From contig NZ_BAABCP010000001.1 in NCBI RefSeq assembly GCF_039539005.1, positions 1,798,001 through 1,862,000 on the forward strand: a stretch of 64,000 nt of DNA. Reading direction: 5' to 3'. Below are positions 61,595 through 64,000 of this stretch, piece after piece. Source of the DNA: Microbacterium soli (GTDB lineage: Bacteria; Actinomycetota; Actinomycetes; Actinomycetales; Microbacteriaceae). The position numbers and the translations under genes are program-made. The first letter of the stretch is position 1, and each line of letters starts with the position of its first letter. The notes under the pieces are model-generated. The model was not told where the DNA came from. It did not search any database and was given only the letters and a program-made list of their open reading frames with translations.

Positions 61595-61868
61595 TCAGTC
61601 CAGTGACCAGCCCGTGTGCGCCTCGGCGAGGTAGGTGCGGCCGGCCTCGGAGTCGACGACCGACCGCAGCTCGCCGAGCTGGCGGCGCCGGTCGAAGTCG
61701 TTGTTCTCCGGCAGCCGGTGCCGCATGCCCGTCATCCACCAGGAGAAGTTCTGCGCCTTCCGGTTCCGACGCGAGGCGGCCTCGGCGTAGCCGTCGATGA
61801 GGCGGGGTCGTTCTCGGCGATCAGCGCGATGAGCGCCGCTGCTCACCGTCGGCGAGGGGGCTGGTCAT
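61595..61868 (-). pseudogene. small frameshifted gene
   Basis: From the ATG at 61868 the frame reads MTSPLADGEQ and soon stops at TGA. The next frame continues ALIALIAENDP and a third frame continues RLIDGYAEAASRRNR and KAQNFSWWMTGMRHRLPENN to a stop at 61595. Restoring one base at two points (in the run near 61840 and in a C-run near 61806) would give one open protein of about 91 residues. Two frameshifts in about 40 bp suggest a decayed gene, although assembly error in GC runs is possible. The family is not recognised. Confidence 0.5.
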
Positions 61869-61937
61869 CTCCGAGGCTTTCTTTGTAAGATTATGAAACG
61901 AAGTGTTGGCAAGGATCCGATCAGGCGAAGGGGCCAC

Positions 61938-64000
61938 ATGACTGTCATCGAGCTCACCGGGAAGTGGACGGTCACGGCGTCCTCCGGACCTGTCCCCGCG
62001 GGGATCGCGGGTCGGCCTATCCCCGCGCGAGTGCCGGGGGCCGTTCATCTGGACCTCCAGCGCGCCGGCCTCATCGCCGATCCCTTCGACGGCGCGAATG
62101 AGACCGAGCAGCAGTGGATCGGCGACGTCGACTGGACCTTCACGACAGTGTTCGAGTGGGCGGATGACGGCACCGAGCGTCAGGAGCTGGTCGCGGAGGG
62201 ACTCGACACCGTCGCGGTCATCGCCCTCAACGGGGTGGAGGTCGGGCGCGCCGAGAATCAGCACAGATCGCATCGGTTCGACATCTCCGCAGCGCTCGTG
62301 ACCGGGGAGAACACGCTGCGCATCGACTTCGCGGCGCCGGTGCCGGCGGCCGAGGCGCGCTCCCAGGAGCACGGCCCGCGTCCGCATGTGAACCACCATC
62401 CGTACAACGCGATCCGCAAGATGGCCAGCAGCTTCGGCTGGGATTGGGGCATCGACGTCGCCGGAGCCGGCATCTGGCGACCGATCAGAGTGGAGACCTG
62501 GAGCGATGCGCGCATCGCGGCGGTGCGCCCGCTCGTCGACGTGAATCGCGAGAACGGGACGGTCGGGATCGTGGACGTCCACATCGACGTGGAGCGCGCT
62601 GATCGCCTGCGCGAACCGGAGCTGGACGTGGAGGTCGAGATCGCCGGGCAGCGGATCCCGACGCGGGTCCCGATGGGGAGCACCTCCGTCGTCGTGCACG
62701 TGGAGGTGCCCGATCCGGAGCTCTGGTGGCCGAGGAGCCATGGCGCGCAGCCGCTGTACCCTCTCGCGGTGCGTCTTCAGGGGCGCGAGCAGTGGCGACG
62801 GCGCATCGGGTTCCGGACCGTCCGGGTCGACACCGCGCCCGATGAGCAGGGCACTCCCTACGCCGTCTACGTCAACGACCGTCTCGTGCACATCCGCGGA
62901 GCGAACTGGATCCCCGACCACGCCTTCCCCAGCGAGGTCGATGCGGATCGCTGCGCGCGTCGGATCGCGGATGCCACCGAGGCGAACATCAACCTGCTGC
63001 GCGTCTGGGGCGGTGGGATCTACGAGTCTGAGGACTTCTACACGATCTGCGATGAGCAGGGCGTCCTCGTGCAGCAGGACCTCCTGCTCGCGTGCGCCGC
63101 ATATGCGGAGGAGGCCTGGCTCCACCGGGAGGTCGAGGCGGAGGCGCGCGAGGCGATAACGCGCCTGTCGTCGCACCCGTCGCTGGTGATCTGGAACGGT
63201 GGCAACGAGAACATCGTCGCCTACGCGGACTGGGGCTGGCGGCACAGGCTCGAGGGCCGAACGTGGGGCGAGGCGTACTTCCGACGTCTCCTCCCGGGGC
63301 TGCTGGCGGAGCTCGACCCGACTCGGTTCTTCTCCCCCGGAAGCCCGTACTCGTTCTCCGCGTATCTCAGCCCCAACCTCGGTCAGCACGGCACGACCCA
63401 TATCTGGGACGTGTGGAACGAGAAGGACTACACCGCGTACGCCGAGTGGACGCCTCGGTTCGTCGCGGAGTTCGGGTTCCAGGGTCCGCCGGCGTGGACC
63501 ACTCTCACGGATGTCGTGCACGATGCGCCGCTGGATCCGCACGGGCCTCAGATGCTCGTGCATCAGAAGGCGGAGCGGGGGAACGAGAAGCTCGAGCGGG
63601 GCCTCGGACCGCATCTTCCCCGGCCCCGCACGATCGACGACTGGCACTGGGCCACGCAGCTCAACCAGGCGGCCGCCGTTCGCTTCGGCATCGAGCACTT
63701 CCGCTCGCTGGCCCCCTACAACACCGGCACGATCGTGTGGCAGCTCAATGACGACTGGCCGGTGATCTCGTGGGCCGCCGTCGACTTCGCGGAGCGCCGC
63801 AAACCGCTCTGGTACGCGATCCGAGCGGTGTACGAACCGCGTCTGGTCACCGTCCAGCCCCGTGAGGAGGGCCTCGCGGCCGTCCTGCTCAACGACCACG
63901 ACGATGCGTGGGCAGGGGAACTGGCACTGCGTCGCATGAGCTTCGACGGCTTCGTGCTGTCGAGCGCGGTCATCGCGTGCGAGGTCGGCGCGCGAAGCGA
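61938..64000 (+). CDS. GH2 beta-mannosidase-like glycoside hydrolase (3' end beyond the window)
   Basis: At least 687 residues. N-terminal jelly-roll domain (LTGKWTVTASSGPVPAGIAG, ARVPGAVHLDLQRAGLIADP), Ig-like domain, then the TIM barrel with HIRGANWIPDHAFPSEVD, NLLRVWGGGIYESEDFY and the acid/base motif IWNGGNEN. The nucleophile lies in FVAEFGFQGPP, and NDDWPVISWAAVDF follows. These are the beta-mannosidase subgroup features; substrate is non-reducing beta-mannosyl residues, intracellular since no signal peptide is seen. Start ATG 61938 has GAAGGGG upstream. The gap to the pseudogene holds AT-rich TAAGAT and CATAAT -10-like elements for the two directions. The C-terminus is cut by the window edge. 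Confidence 0.93.
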   Translation, partial: MTVIELTGKWTVTASSGPVPAGIAGRPIPARVPGAVHLDLQRAGLIADPFDGANETEQQWIGDVDWTFTTVFEWADDGTERQELVAEGLDTVAVIALNGVEVGRAENQHRSHRFDISAALVTGENTLRIDFAAPVPAAEARSQEHGPRPHVNHHPYNAIRKMASSFGWDWGIDVAGAGIWRPIRVETWSDARIAAVRPLVDVNRENGTVGIVDVHIDVERADRLREPELDVEVEIAGQRIPTRVPMGSTSVVVHVEVPDPELWWPRSHGAQPLYPLAVRLQGREQWRRRIGFRTVRVDTAPDEQGTPYAVYVNDRLVHIRGANWIPDHAFPSEVDADRCARRIADATEANINLLRVWGGGIYESEDFYTICDEQGVLVQQDLLLACAAYAEEAWLHREVEAEAREAITRLSSHPSLVIWNGGNENIVAYADWGWRHRLEGRTWGEAYFRRLLPGLLAELDPTRFFSPGSPYSFSAYLSPNLGQHGTTHIWDVWNEKDYTAYAEWTPRFVAEFGFQGPPAWTTLTDVVHDAPLDPHGPQMLVHQKAERGNEKLERGLGPHLPRPRTIDDWHWATQLNQAAAVRFGIEHFRSLAPYNTGTIVWQLNDDWPVISWAAVDFAERRKPLWYAIRAVYEPRLVTVQPREEGLAAVLLNDHDDAWAGELALRRMSFDGFVLSSAVIACEVGARS

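Overview
The window is about 64 kb of very GC-rich DNA whose codon use (frequent Ala-Ser and Ala-Asp-Ala runs written as GGCATCCG or CGGATGCC), actinobacterial protein families (ClpC, RadA, short ArgA-type acetyltransferase, 13E12-type HNH protein, DUF559 protein) and many leaderless-looking starts point to a Microbacteriaceae actinomycete, most likely Microbacterium. This assignment is by recognition only; no database search was run. No rRNA, prophage, insertion sequence or CRISPR array was seen. One tRNA gene (tRNA-Ser, anticodon CGA) is present. No stretch above 300 bases lacks a gene.

Layout. 1-3252: galactose (Leloir) genes galK (cut by the left edge) and galT, divergent from a LacI regulator. 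3301-13584: a glycan-utilisation locus with a DUF2264 protein, a CUT1-type sugar ABC transporter (binding lipoprotein and two permeases, no ATPase), a YesL-like DUF624 membrane protein, a divergent D-2-hydroxyacid dehydrogenase, a heparinase II/III family protein and a hybrid DeoR/LacI regulator. 13619-15820: an MFS drug exporter and its MarR regulator behind a twin-operator promoter. 15957-22404: a tightly coupled catabolic operon (Gfo/Idh/MocA dehydrogenase, DUF993 protein, two TIM-barrel isomerase/epimerases, LacI regulator, glycerate kinase). 22468-25219: pgm and pheA. 25294-26445: a DUF559 nuclease-like gene bracketed by two related 56-bp palindromes. 26520-32209: a luciferase-like oxidoreductase, a ROK repressor and the sugar ABC operon it probably controls. 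32416-34122: CPA1 Na+/H+ antiporter.

34148-40014 looks like an acquired defence unit: an XRE regulator divergent from a 1650-residue Type ISP restriction-modification enzyme, followed by a small membrane protein, with a drop in GC over the target-recognition part and the membrane gene. 40162-43049 holds a DEDDh exonuclease with a BRCT domain and a 13E12/HNH protein. 43199-44736 is a DUF2975-DUF2975-XRE operon with a concentric TATCG operator. 44868-50985 is housekeeping: clpC, argA, two small proteins, radA. The tRNA follows.

51254-61590: luciferase-like oxidoreductase, a small SH3-like protein, an oligopeptide-type ABC operon with a fused ATPase coupled to an NtaA/DszA-family flavin monooxygenase, a phytoene-desaturase-like oxidoreductase and a nucleotidyltransferase-like protein. 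The right end has a small frameshifted pseudogene and a GH2 beta-mannosidase running off the edge.

The strongest leads for something undescribed are the palindrome-bracketed DUF559 gene, the XRE/Type ISP/membrane-protein unit, the shared CATGAAMATTCA sites before the DUF2264 and heparinase genes, and the DUF993 catabolic operon.
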